Shown here: piece by piece, positions 57,905 through 64,000 of the stretch
How the letters are laid out: every line of letters starts with the position of its first letter
Position numbering within the stretch: position 1 is the first letter of the stretch
Assembly (NCBI RefSeq): GCF_005503365.1
Contig: NZ_SCML01000035.1
Location: forward strand, 1-64,000
Source of the DNA: Hydrogenophaga sp. 2FB
GTDB taxonomy: Bacteria; Pseudomonadota; Gammaproteobacteria; Burkholderiales; Burkholderiaceae_C
Direction of reading: 5' to 3'
Length of the DNA: 64,000 nt
Translations under genes and position numbers: made by a program
The notes under the pieces: generated by a model
The model's database searches: none
Seen by the model: the letters and a program-made list of their open reading frames with translations, nothing else
Told to the model about the DNA's origin: nothing

Positions 57905-58528
57905 ATGATGAACACGAAAGCGCAATCACACTGGGATCGCGTGTACAGCACCAAGGACGCGGACGCGGTCAGCTGGTACCAGCCTGAAGCCACGGTGTCC
58001 TTGAACCTGATCTCGCGACTCGCGACCGATGCCAGCAGCCATATCCTGGACGTCGGCGCAGGCGCGTCGAACCTCGTCGACGGCTTGATATCGCGCGGCA
58101 TGCGTCGGGTGAGCGTGCTGGACATCTCGAGTGAAGGCCTTGCCGTCGCGCGCCGCCGTCTCGGTGCGGATGCGAACAAAGTGCGGTGGATCGAGGCCGA
58201 CGTTACCAAGGTGTGTCTTGAGGCGGCGAGCGTCGACGTCTGGCACGACCGCGCCGTATTTCATTTCCTGACCGAGCCGAAGGACCGTGCCGCGTACGTC
58301 GAGCAAGTGCGAAAAGCGGTGCGTCCGGGTGGGCACGTCATCGTCGCGGCGTTCGCGCCCGACGGCCCGCTGCAGTGCAGCGGCTTGCCCGTCGTTCGCT
58401 ACGACCCCGAAGGGCTCCATGCCCAGTTTGGCGCGCACTTCGAGCTGCTGGAACACATCGAAGAGCAACATCAAACGCCCATGGGTTCAACACAGCACTT
58501 CATCTATTGCCACTGTCTGGTGCATTAG
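57905..58528 (+). CDS. SAM-dependent methyltransferase
   Basis: 207 aa class I methyltransferase: WDRVYSTKDADAVSWYQPEA, SAM loop ILDVGAGASNLVDGLI, ADVTKVCLE, and VRPGGHVIVAAFAPDGPLQCSGL. It resembles the tellurite/thiol-methyltransferase-like group (DUF of class I trans-SAM). Substrate unknown. ATG 57905 (or 57908) gives the family N-terminus; the open frame reaches back to 57830 and overlaps the MocR gene but has no similar residues there. G+C starts to fall after this gene. Confidence 0.85.
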   Translation: MMNTKAQSHWDRVYSTKDADAVSWYQPEATVSLNLISRLATDASSHILDVGAGASNLVDGLISRGMRRVSVLDISSEGLAVARRRLGADANKVRWIEADVTKVCLEAASVDVWHDRAVFHFLTEPKDRAAYVEQVRKAVRPGGHVIVAAFAPDGPLQCSGLPVVRYDPEGLHAQFGAHFELLEHIEEQHQTPMGSTQHFIYCHCLVH

Positions 58529-58613
58529 CGCTGTTGGCCCGGTGCGGATCTATACGCTTGCGGCCAGCGGCCACGAGTGGACAGTCCTTCGCCCCTCGAA
58601 AATAGGAGATTAC
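58529..58613 (+). other. Intergenic stretch at the left edge of the low-G+C segment
   Basis: No gene, terminator or clear promoter is visible. A strong AGGAG ribosome site at its right end serves the small gene that follows. Confidence 0.4.
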
Positions 58614-58811
58614 GTGAAGCCTCGCAACACGAAAGATCAGGCAGAGGTCGAGCGGGGCGACGCTTGGTCTCGTCGGCAAGCATCGCTCGGTGTGAACTGT
58701 CTATTCTTCGGGCCGGGATACAAACTCGCCCTGGAACAACACCAAGTACTCCGATGTCGCGTCTGGCGCAACGGGAGAGAATGCGCGATTGGCTTCAATA
58801 TATTGAACTGA
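58614..58811 (+). CDS. Small hypothetical protein
   Basis: 65 aa from GTG 58614, which has AGGAG six bases before it. The sequence is mixed (VKPRNTKDQAEVERGDAWSR, FFGPGYKLALEQHQVL) and not recognised. It may be a remnant; the frame is open upstream to 58287 inside the methyltransferase gene but only this part follows a ribosome site. G+C is clearly lower than in the flanks. Confidence 0.35.
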   Translation: MKPRNTKDQAEVERGDAWSRRQASLGVNCLFFGPGYKLALEQHQVLRCRVWRNGRECAIGFNILN

Positions 58812-58925
58812 GAACCATCGGCTATCGGCGGCGAACGCCAAATCGTCAAGACTTGTATCTACTCGCGCTTCGAGATGCATCCGCTGTAGCTTTGCTTGCG
58901 CTTTGACGTTGCCGACACATGCGTA

Positions 58926-59525
58926 TTAGTGCGCAAGCGCGAGCAAGTCGGGGCTGTGGAGCAGTTCATCAGCAAATCTACGGAGCATTCGAAAGTGATT
59001 GTTCACCACTGGAGCCGAGACCTTCTCGCCATCTTCCGCTATCTTCGTTGTGAGCCAGAAACCCTCGTTTAGCGCATCGAGGTTCACGTCGGGCGAGTCA
59101 ACGTGTGCTCCACCATCTTTGTTCGCCGCCGCCAAGATGACATCTCTTCTACACAGAAGGTGCCCATTTATGAGATAGACGGGCTGCACCCACCACTCGT
59201 AGCATGGGATTGAAGGCAGACCAAAGTCGATGGGCGTGTACTCGATTGACTCGCCAAATGTCATCCCTCCCATGAGTTCGGCAACATCGACGCCGTTGGG
59301 AATCTGATCGCCCCGCACTTTCACGGTAGTTGTGAGTTGCAGCGTGTTCTTCACACCAAGTTGCTTCATCAGAGAGTGACTAAACCTGGTGTCGTGGCAT
59401 AGCACCCGAACACCGACAGCGATGCGGACCGCCTCCTCCTTGTGTCCCGCGTCATACGCTGCCGCAGAGTTGCGAAGGAAAAGCAGCTGACGTGTCAATT
59501 GCTTATGGAGCTCAAAGGAAGTCAT
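58926..59525 (-). CDS. Hypothetical protein (about 200 aa)
   Basis: 199 aa from ATG 59525, no signal peptide or membrane segment. It starts with a helical stretch (TSFELHKQLTRQLLFLRNSAAAYDAGHKEEAVRIA) and has a later beta-rich part (CYEWWVQPVYLINGHLLCRRDVI). I do not recognise the family. The A+T-richer composition sets it apart from its neighbours. The frame extends 45 codons upstream; that part is not convincing. It may form an operon with the membrane protein gene upstream on the same strand. Confidence 0.6.
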   Translation of the reverse strand: MTSFELHKQLTRQLLFLRNSAAAYDAGHKEEAVRIAVGVRVLCHDTRFSHSLMKQLGVKNTLQLTTTVKVRGDQIPNGVDVAELMGGMTFGESIEYTPIDFGLPSIPCYEWWVQPVYLINGHLLCRRDVILAAANKDGGAHVDSPDVNLDALNEGFWLTTKIAEDGEKVSAPVVNNHFRMLRRFADELLHSPDLLALAH

Positions 59526-59667
59526 GAGTATTGAACTTGCGAGAGGAGATAACGACTTCGAGTCGGAAAACGTGCTTTGCGCTGAACGATCACTCCCAGG
59601 GGGCTTCAGCGTTCGCTCTGGAATATGCATATGAAGACGAACGCAAGCATGCGGCCGCATGCCGACA

Positions 59668-60426
59668 TCAATGCAACAGGCCTTTAGAAGCCATGGACCT
59701 TATAGCTGCGTTCAGTGTTCCGAATTCCTCAACCGCCTTCTTGGCCCCCACATCTCCGATGCGACGACGCCAAGAATCAACACGGTTTGCAAACTCCAAG
59801 AAAATGTCGGCGTCCTCCGGACGCAAGCCAACGTTGAAATTTTCTGCGGGATTCCACTGTCGTGGGTCTCCATACCGCGGGAAGGTCCGTCGGTATTCGG
59901 CCGCAGCAACGCTCGTGTCACGTCCCTGAAGTCGTGCTATGTCGACGTAAACGAAATTCAGCATCTCACGCATTTTGTTCTCGCTTAGCACGACGACCAG
60001 TGGACGATTCCAGTGATGCCTGATGTCCTCTGCGGTCAGGCCTTCTGCAAGACGCGGTGCCGTGAATTCTGGATTCGCAGCAAGCTCGTCGCCCCTTGTC
60101 TGCTTAAAGGGATCAACACCTAGGCCTTTTAGTTCAGCCAGAACCTCTGTGACGATGCGTGATGACGCTTCAAGGGCATCGGATTCTTTGAGGCCAAGCT
60201 CCATGAAAGTGAGCGTGAAGGAGGCTATCAATCGCTGTTCTTGCGATGTGATCATTACGCCAGGGGCAAGTGCTTCGAGGGTTTGTGCACCGGGGCGCCA
60301 AACGAACGCTCCATACGTCATGGCGAACATGAGACTGCCAAACAGAATGCCTGAAATCACTCCATTGGTGGAAAGCCCCAGGAAAAATCCGAGGAGACCC
60401 AGAACGATCGCTGTAGTGGTTCCCAT
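59668..60426 (-). CDS. Hypothetical protein with two N-terminal membrane helices
   Basis: 252 aa. Two hydrophobic helices at about 5-37 (IVLGLLGFFLGLSTNGVISG and ILFGSLMFAMTYGAFVW), then a cytoplasmic or periplasmic helical part of about 200 residues with SFTLTFMELGLKESDALEAS and FLEFANRVDSWRRRIG. No family recognised. It is the first gene of the low-G+C minus-strand pair. No ribosome site is evident before ATG 60426. Confidence 0.6.
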   Translation of the reverse strand: MGTTTAIVLGLLGFFLGLSTNGVISGILFGSLMFAMTYGAFVWRPGAQTLEALAPGVMITSQEQRLIASFTLTFMELGLKESDALEASSRIVTEVLAELKGLGVDPFKQTRGDELAANPEFTAPRLAEGLTAEDIRHHWNRPLVVVLSENKMREMLNFVYVDIARLQGRDTSVAAAEYRRTFPRYGDPRQWNPAENFNVGLRPEDADIFLEFANRVDSWRRRIGDVGAKKAVEEFGTLNAAIRSMASKGLLH

Positions 60427-60722
60427 GATAGGTCTGTTAAATATCTGACTGAATCAGCGGGTGCTGTGTATCGATTCGCCGAGAAGCGGCAAGCAAAATT
60501 GGCGCAGTTGACCTATCGTTTGCACGCAGGTGGTGGATGGGTTGCGGATAAATGTCCGTTTGTGGCGGCAATGGCCGTCATAGTAGCTGAGGCAGAAACG
60601 GTCCCTAGGCAGACTTGGCGTTGCGGATCCATTTAGCGTCACAACACAAATCTTTCCAAATCTTGTCGATCGCCACGCACCAGCTTCGTCGTGAAGGCAT
60701 CAGCCATCAAAAAGGATTTGTC
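60427..60722. other. Gene-free stretch at the right edge of the low-G+C segment
   Basis: 296 bases without a convincing gene. It must hold the promoter of the minus-strand pair and that of the YCII gene, but I find no good -35/-10 pair. Part of it (60530-60600) looks like a worn coding or repeat remnant; this is an impression only. Confidence 0.4.
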
Positions 60723-61091
60723 ATGAAGTACCTCGGCCTCGCGTACTACAACCCCGAAAAATTCGCCGCGATGGCGCCAGGCGACGTGCAAGCACTGGTG
60801 AGCCAATGCCCGCCGATGGATGAAAAGATGCGCGCCACCGGGAAGGTTCTGGTGTCCGCGTCACTTTCCGAGCCCAAGGACTGGATGACGCTGCGCCCGC
60901 GCGGCGGCAAGCCACAGATCAGCGACGGGCCCTATACCGAGTCCAAGGAAGTGGTGGGTGGGCTGTTCATCATCGAGGCGGCAGACCGTGACGAGGCGAT
61001 GCGCCTCGCGGCCATGCACCCCGCCGCTTCGTTGGGTGAAGCGGGAGGATGGGGCATCGAGTTGATTCCCATGGATTTCTTCCTGGGCTGA
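60723..61091 (+). CDS. YCII-domain protein
   Basis: 122 aa, one YCII domain: MKYLGLAYYNPEKF, SEPKDWMTLRPRGG and the signature DGPYTESKEVVGGLFIIEA. YCII proteins have a dimeric alpha/beta barrel fold with a conserved His/Asp pair in some members; family genes often sit beside ECF sigma factors, but none is here. AAGGA precedes the ATG. Function unknown. Confidence 0.85.
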   Translation: MKYLGLAYYNPEKFAAMAPGDVQALVSQCPPMDEKMRATGKVLVSASLSEPKDWMTLRPRGGKPQISDGPYTESKEVVGGLFIIEAADRDEAMRLAAMHPAASLGEAGGWGIELIPMDFFLG

Positions 61092-61166
61092 TGGTGGTCC
61101 GGGTCCGTCTGCCCCAGGGCATGGCGGGCCCGAATCGCTCTCAAGCTCTGCGCGGATAATCCCCGG

Positions 61167-61910
61167 ATGTCTTCTCCCAAAGTGCTGTTCGGCTTTCACG
61201 CCGTGGGTGTGCGCCTCAAAACCGCGCCGCAATCGATCATCGAGATCTACTACGAGCCCACGCGGCGCGACGCGCGCATGCGCCAGTTCCTGGACAAGGC
61301 GCGCGAAGCCAATGCGAGGTTGATCGAGGCCGACAGCCTGCGCATTGCCAAGTTGGCCGGCAGCCACGGCCACCAGGGCGTGGCCGCGCGCGTGGAAGAG
61401 ATCAAGCAGGTGCACTCGCTCGATGAGCTGCTGGAGCAACTCGAAGCGGCGGGCATCCCGCCGCTGCTGCTCGTGCTCGACGGCATCACCGACCCGCACA
61501 ACCTCGGCGCCTGCCTGCGGGTGGCCGACGGCGCCGGTGCGCACGCGGTGATCGCACCCAAGGACCACGCGGCCGGCATCAACGCCACCGTGGCCAAGGT
61601 GGCCAGCGGCGCGGCCGAGACCATGCCGTACTTCATGGTCACCAACCTGGCGCGCACGCTGGGCGAACTCAAGGAACGCAACATCTGGGTCATCGGCACC
61701 AGCGACGACGCGCCCAAGACGCTTTACCAGGTCGATCTCAAGGGTCCGGTGGCACTGGTGCTGGGCGCGGAAGGCGCGGGCATGCGCCAGCTCACGCGCA
61801 AGACTTGCGACGAGCTCGTGAGCATTCCCATGGCCGGCGCGGTGGAAAGCCTGAACGTGTCGGTGGCCAGCGGCGTGTGTCTGTACGAAGCGCTGCGCCA
61901 GCGCACCTGA
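61167..61910 (+). CDS. rlmB: 23S rRNA (guanosine-2251-2'-O)-methyltransferase
   Basis: 247 aa SpoU/TrmH-fold enzyme. N-terminal substrate-binding domain (FGFHAVGVRLKTAP) and the knotted catalytic domain with LDGITDPHNLGACLRVAD, VLGAEGAGMRQLT and IPMAGAVESLNVSVASGV. It methylates G2251 in the P-site loop of 23S rRNA. TrmH-family relatives are excluded by the N-terminal domain. Confidence 0.95.
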   Translation: MSSPKVLFGFHAVGVRLKTAPQSIIEIYYEPTRRDARMRQFLDKAREANARLIEADSLRIAKLAGSHGHQGVAARVEEIKQVHSLDELLEQLEAAGIPPLLLVLDGITDPHNLGACLRVADGAGAHAVIAPKDHAAGINATVAKVASGAAETMPYFMVTNLARTLGELKERNIWVIGTSDDAPKTLYQVDLKGPVALVLGAEGAGMRQLTRKTCDELVSIPMAGAVESLNVSVASGVCLYEALRQRT

Positions 61911-61912
61911 GC

Positions 61913-62635
61913 ATGTGGGAGACGGTGCGCCTCTGGGTCCGCGAGGCGCGCCACATCGCGGTGCTGACCGGCGCCGGGGTGAGCGCCGAATCCGGCGTGC
62001 CCACGTTCCGCGACGCACAGACCGGCCTGTGGGCGCGTTTCAACCCGCAAGACCTCGCCACCGAAAGCGCTTATCGCGCGAACCCGCAGCGCGTGTGGGA
62101 CTGGTACGTCTATCGACGCGAGATGATCGCGGCCGTGTCGCCCAACGCGGGCCACGAGGCTTTGGCCGCTTTCTCTCAGCGACATCCCGGGCGCATGACC
62201 TTGATCACGCAGAACGTGGACGGCCTGCACCAACGCGCGGGCAACACCGACGCGCTGGCATTGCACGGCAGCATTGCCGAAGACCGATGGCTCGATGCGC
62301 CACGCGTTTGCTGTCAGGTCGACAAGCTCGAAGCAGGGCGCCCGCCACGCTGCCGGGTGTGCGGCAACCTGCGCCGCCCGGCCGTGGTCTGGTTCGGCGA
62401 ACACCTGCCGGCCGATGCCCTGGAAGCCGCTGAACAGGCCGCTCACGGTTGCGACCTGATGCTGGTGGTCGGCACCTCGGGCGAGGTGTACCCCGCCGCG
62501 GGCCTGGCCTTTGCCGCGCACCAGAGCGGCGCGCGCGTGGTCATCGTCAACCCCGAGCCCACACCGCTGGACGTGGTGGCCGAGCATTGTCTGCGCGAGC
62601 CGGCGGCGGTGTGCCTGCCGGCGTTGCTGGGCTGA
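61913..62635 (+). CDS. cobB: NAD-dependent protein deacylase (sirtuin)
   Basis: 240 aa Sir2 enzyme. NAD-binding GAGVSAESGVPTFRD, TQNVDGLHQRAGN, catalytic His in ALHGSI, four zinc Cys (CC.. and CRVCG), GTSGEVYPAAG and VNPEPT. It removes acetyl or other acyl groups from lysines, for example on AMP-forming CoA synthetases such as PrpE (known for the family). It begins two bases after rlmB. Confidence 0.9.
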   Translation: MWETVRLWVREARHIAVLTGAGVSAESGVPTFRDAQTGLWARFNPQDLATESAYRANPQRVWDWYVYRREMIAAVSPNAGHEALAAFSQRHPGRMTLITQNVDGLHQRAGNTDALALHGSIAEDRWLDAPRVCCQVDKLEAGRPPRCRVCGNLRRPAVVWFGEHLPADALEAAEQAAHGCDLMLVVGTSGEVYPAAGLAFAAHQSGARVVIVNPEPTPLDVVAEHCLREPAAVCLPALLG

Positions 62636-62656
62636 CGGTGCCTGCCAGGGCTGGCG

Positions 62657-63400
62657 CTATACCGACATGCCCCCGGACACCTCGATCACCGCACCGTTGA
62701 TGTAGCTGGCCTCGTCGCTCGCCAGGAAGGCGTAGACGTTGGCGATTTCCTCGGGGCGGCCGAGGCGGTTCAGCGGCACGCGGCTTTCCAGCTCGGTGAT
62801 CACCTTCTCGGGAATCGTGTCCAGGATCGGCGTGGCGATGAAGCCCGGCGCCACCGCGTTCACGCGCACACCCTTGGGGCCAAGTTCGCGGCTCCAGGTC
62901 TTGGTGAAGCCGATCACGCCGAACTTGCTCGCCGCGTAGTTGGTCTGGCCGAAGTTGCCGTAGATGCCGACCACCGACGAGGCGTTGATGATCGAGCCGC
63001 CGCCTTGCGCGGTCATGGTGTCGGCCACGGCCTGCGCGCAGTGGAACACGCCGCGCAGGTTCACGTCGATCACGCGGTCGAACTGGTCTTGCGTCATTTT
63101 CTGCAGCCGCGCGTCCTGCGTGATGCCGGCGTTGTTCACCAGCACGTCGATGCGGCCAAAGCGTTCCTTGGTCTGCGCCACCACGGCATCGACCATCTCG
63201 CGCTGTGTTACGTCCATCACGAAGCCCACGGCCGTGGCTCCCAGCGCTTCGCACTGCTGCACGGCGCTGTCGACGGCCGATTGCTTCACGTCGCAGATGA
63301 CGACGATCGCGCCTTCCCGCGCGAACTTGAGTGCGGTGGCCAGGCCAATGCCTTGTGCGGCGCCGGTGATGAGGCTGACTTTTTTGTCGAGTCGTTTCAT
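62657..63400 (-). CDS. FabG-type short-chain dehydrogenase
   Basis: 247 aa. Rossmann [16 protein letters not shown], catalytic Ser in NASSVVG and YAASK; C-terminal GGMSV. Resembles 3-oxoacyl-ACP or acetoacetyl-CoA reductase. Beside a 3-hydroxyacyl-CoA dehydrogenase gene it probably works in beta-oxidation or PHB metabolism rather than fatty-acid synthesis (inference). ATG 63400; the upstream frame is a shadow of the next gene. Confidence 0.9.
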   Translation of the reverse strand: MKRLDKKVSLITGAAQGIGLATALKFAREGAIVVICDVKQSAVDSAVQQCEALGATAVGFVMDVTQREMVDAVVAQTKERFGRIDVLVNNAGITQDARLQKMTQDQFDRVIDVNLRGVFHCAQAVADTMTAQGGGSIINASSVVGIYGNFGQTNYAASKFGVIGFTKTWSRELGPKGVRVNAVAPGFIATPILDTIPEKVITELESRVPLNRLGRPEEIANVYAFLASDEASYINGAVIEVSGGMSV

Positions 63401-63404
63401 GAGA

Positions 63405-64000
63405 TCAATACGTGGGTTGGTGTTGGCGGATGGCGCTCTTCGTCGCGTCGTTGAGTTCGAAGCCCGCGCCGTAGCGCTTGGCCAGCTCGGCGCAGCGCTT
63501 CTCGAAGGCCTCGATGCCCATGCCGTAGATGAACTGCAGCGCGCCACCCGTCCAGGCCGGGAAGCCGATGCCGAAGATGGAGCCGATGTTGCCGTCGTGC
63601 GCCGTGGTGAGCACACCCTCGGCGAGGCAGCGCGCGGTCTCCACCGACTGGCGGTACAGCAGGCGGTCCTTGATGTCCTGCAGGTCCCAGGCGACGGTGG
63701 GCTTTTTCTCGAAGCGCGCCTGGAGTTCGGGCCAGAGGTGCTTCTTCTGCCCCGCGGGGTAGTCGTAGAAACCACCGCCACCCGCGCGGCCTGGTCGCTT
63801 GAATTCCTTGACCATGCGCTCGACCAGGCGTTCACCTGGCGTGGCGGTGTAGCGGCGGCCTTCCTTCTCGAAGTCGGCGCGGGTCTGGTCCATCACGTGC
63901 ACCGAGAGCGAGAGCGCGGTTTCGTCCAGCACCGCGAGTGGCCCCACCGGCATGCCGGCCTGCATGGCCGCGTTTTCGATCACCGGCGCGGGAATGCCTT
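63405..64000 (-). CDS. 3-hydroxyacyl-CoA dehydrogenase / enoyl-CoA hydratase, C-terminal part
   Basis: The C-terminal 198 residues of a FadB/FadJ-like multifunctional beta-oxidation protein; the 5' part is outside the window. The 3-hydroxyacyl-CoA dehydrogenase C-terminal domains are visible ([63 protein letters not shown]). It ends five bases before the start of the short-chain dehydrogenase gene, so the two are one operon. Confidence 0.9.
   Translation of the reverse strand, partial: GIPAPVIENAAMQAGMPVGPLAVLDETALSLSVHVMDQTRADFEKEGRRYTATPGERLVERMVKEFKRPGRAGGGGFYDYPAGQKKHLWPELQARFEKKPTVAWDLQDIKDRLLYRQSVETARCLAEGVLTTAHDGNIGSIFGIGFPAWTGGALQFIYGMGIEAFEKRCAELAKRYGAGFELNDATKSAIRQHQPTY

Noticed and set aside
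58520-58560. A possible integron attC core near the methyltransferase stop
   Set aside because: The GTTGGCC there does not fit the GTTRRRY core and no partner core site was found.
58577-58906. A second small frame overlapping the 65-aa gene in the low-G+C segment
   Set aside because: It has no ribosome site and overlaps a frame that does.

Overview
The window is high-G+C DNA packed with genes, and both the gene content and the gene order point to a betaproteobacterium of the order Burkholderiales, most likely family Comamonadaceae (Hydrogenophaga-like). The signs are: a pyruvate dehydrogenase E3 carrying its own lipoyl domain; a 2-oxoglutarate dehydrogenase operon with its own E3 followed by zapE; the housekeeping run ndk-rlmN-pilF-rodZ-ispG-hisS-yfgM-bamB-der-hfq-hflX-hflK-hflC-DUF2065 ... 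hisZ-purA; and orphan Bug-type (tripartite tricarboxylate) solute receptors. The family assignment is inferred from these features, not from a database search.

Layout. 1-2.8 kb: the end of aceF, then lpdA, closed by a strong bidirectional terminator. 2.8-6.2 kb: a secreted alpha/beta hydrolase divergent from a LysR regulator and a Bug receptor. 6.2-11 kb: a TIGR04325-like methyltransferase, an NlpC/P60 peptidase, an isochorismatase-fold hydrolase, propionyl-CoA synthetase PrpE and an ArsR-type regulator. 11-18 kb: odhA-odhB-odhL-zapE, with a stem-loop in each of the two junctions between the odh genes. 18-25 kb: a PP2C phosphatase, a DinG-type helicase, bamD, rluD, scpB and rluB. 25-38.7 kb: the long conserved run from ndk to the DUF2065 gene, made of nucleotide metabolism, rRNA modification, pilus and cell-shape proteins, isoprenoid synthesis, outer-membrane assembly, ribosome biogenesis and the HflKC complex.

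38.8-45 kb interrupts that run. It carries maleylacetate reductase, a GNAT acetyltransferase, a LysR regulator and a divergent operon of hydroxyquinol 1,2-dioxygenase, a Dabb protein, an NTF2-fold protein, a Bug receptor and a RutE-like nitroreductase. Together these look like a peripheral aromatic pathway that feeds hydroxyquinol through maleylacetate to 3-oxoadipate. The housekeeping run then resumes with hisZ-purA, a phosphoribosyltransferase and metC.

49.5-58.5 kb holds a lysine-rich small protein, mnmH, tesA, an ABC ATPase without its permease, a minus-strand operon (a truncated acyl-CoA-dehydrogenase-like protein, a diheme and a triheme cytochrome c, and a thioredoxin-like protein), an lrgA-lrgB-MocR operon and a methyltransferase. 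58.5-60.7 kb is visibly poorer in G+C and holds three unrecognised genes, so it looks acquired. 60.7-64 kb returns to core genes: a YCII protein, rlmB, a sirtuin, a FabG-type reductase and the C-terminal part of a 3-hydroxyacyl-CoA dehydrogenase that runs off the window. I saw no tRNA, rRNA, CRISPR array or insertion sequence.
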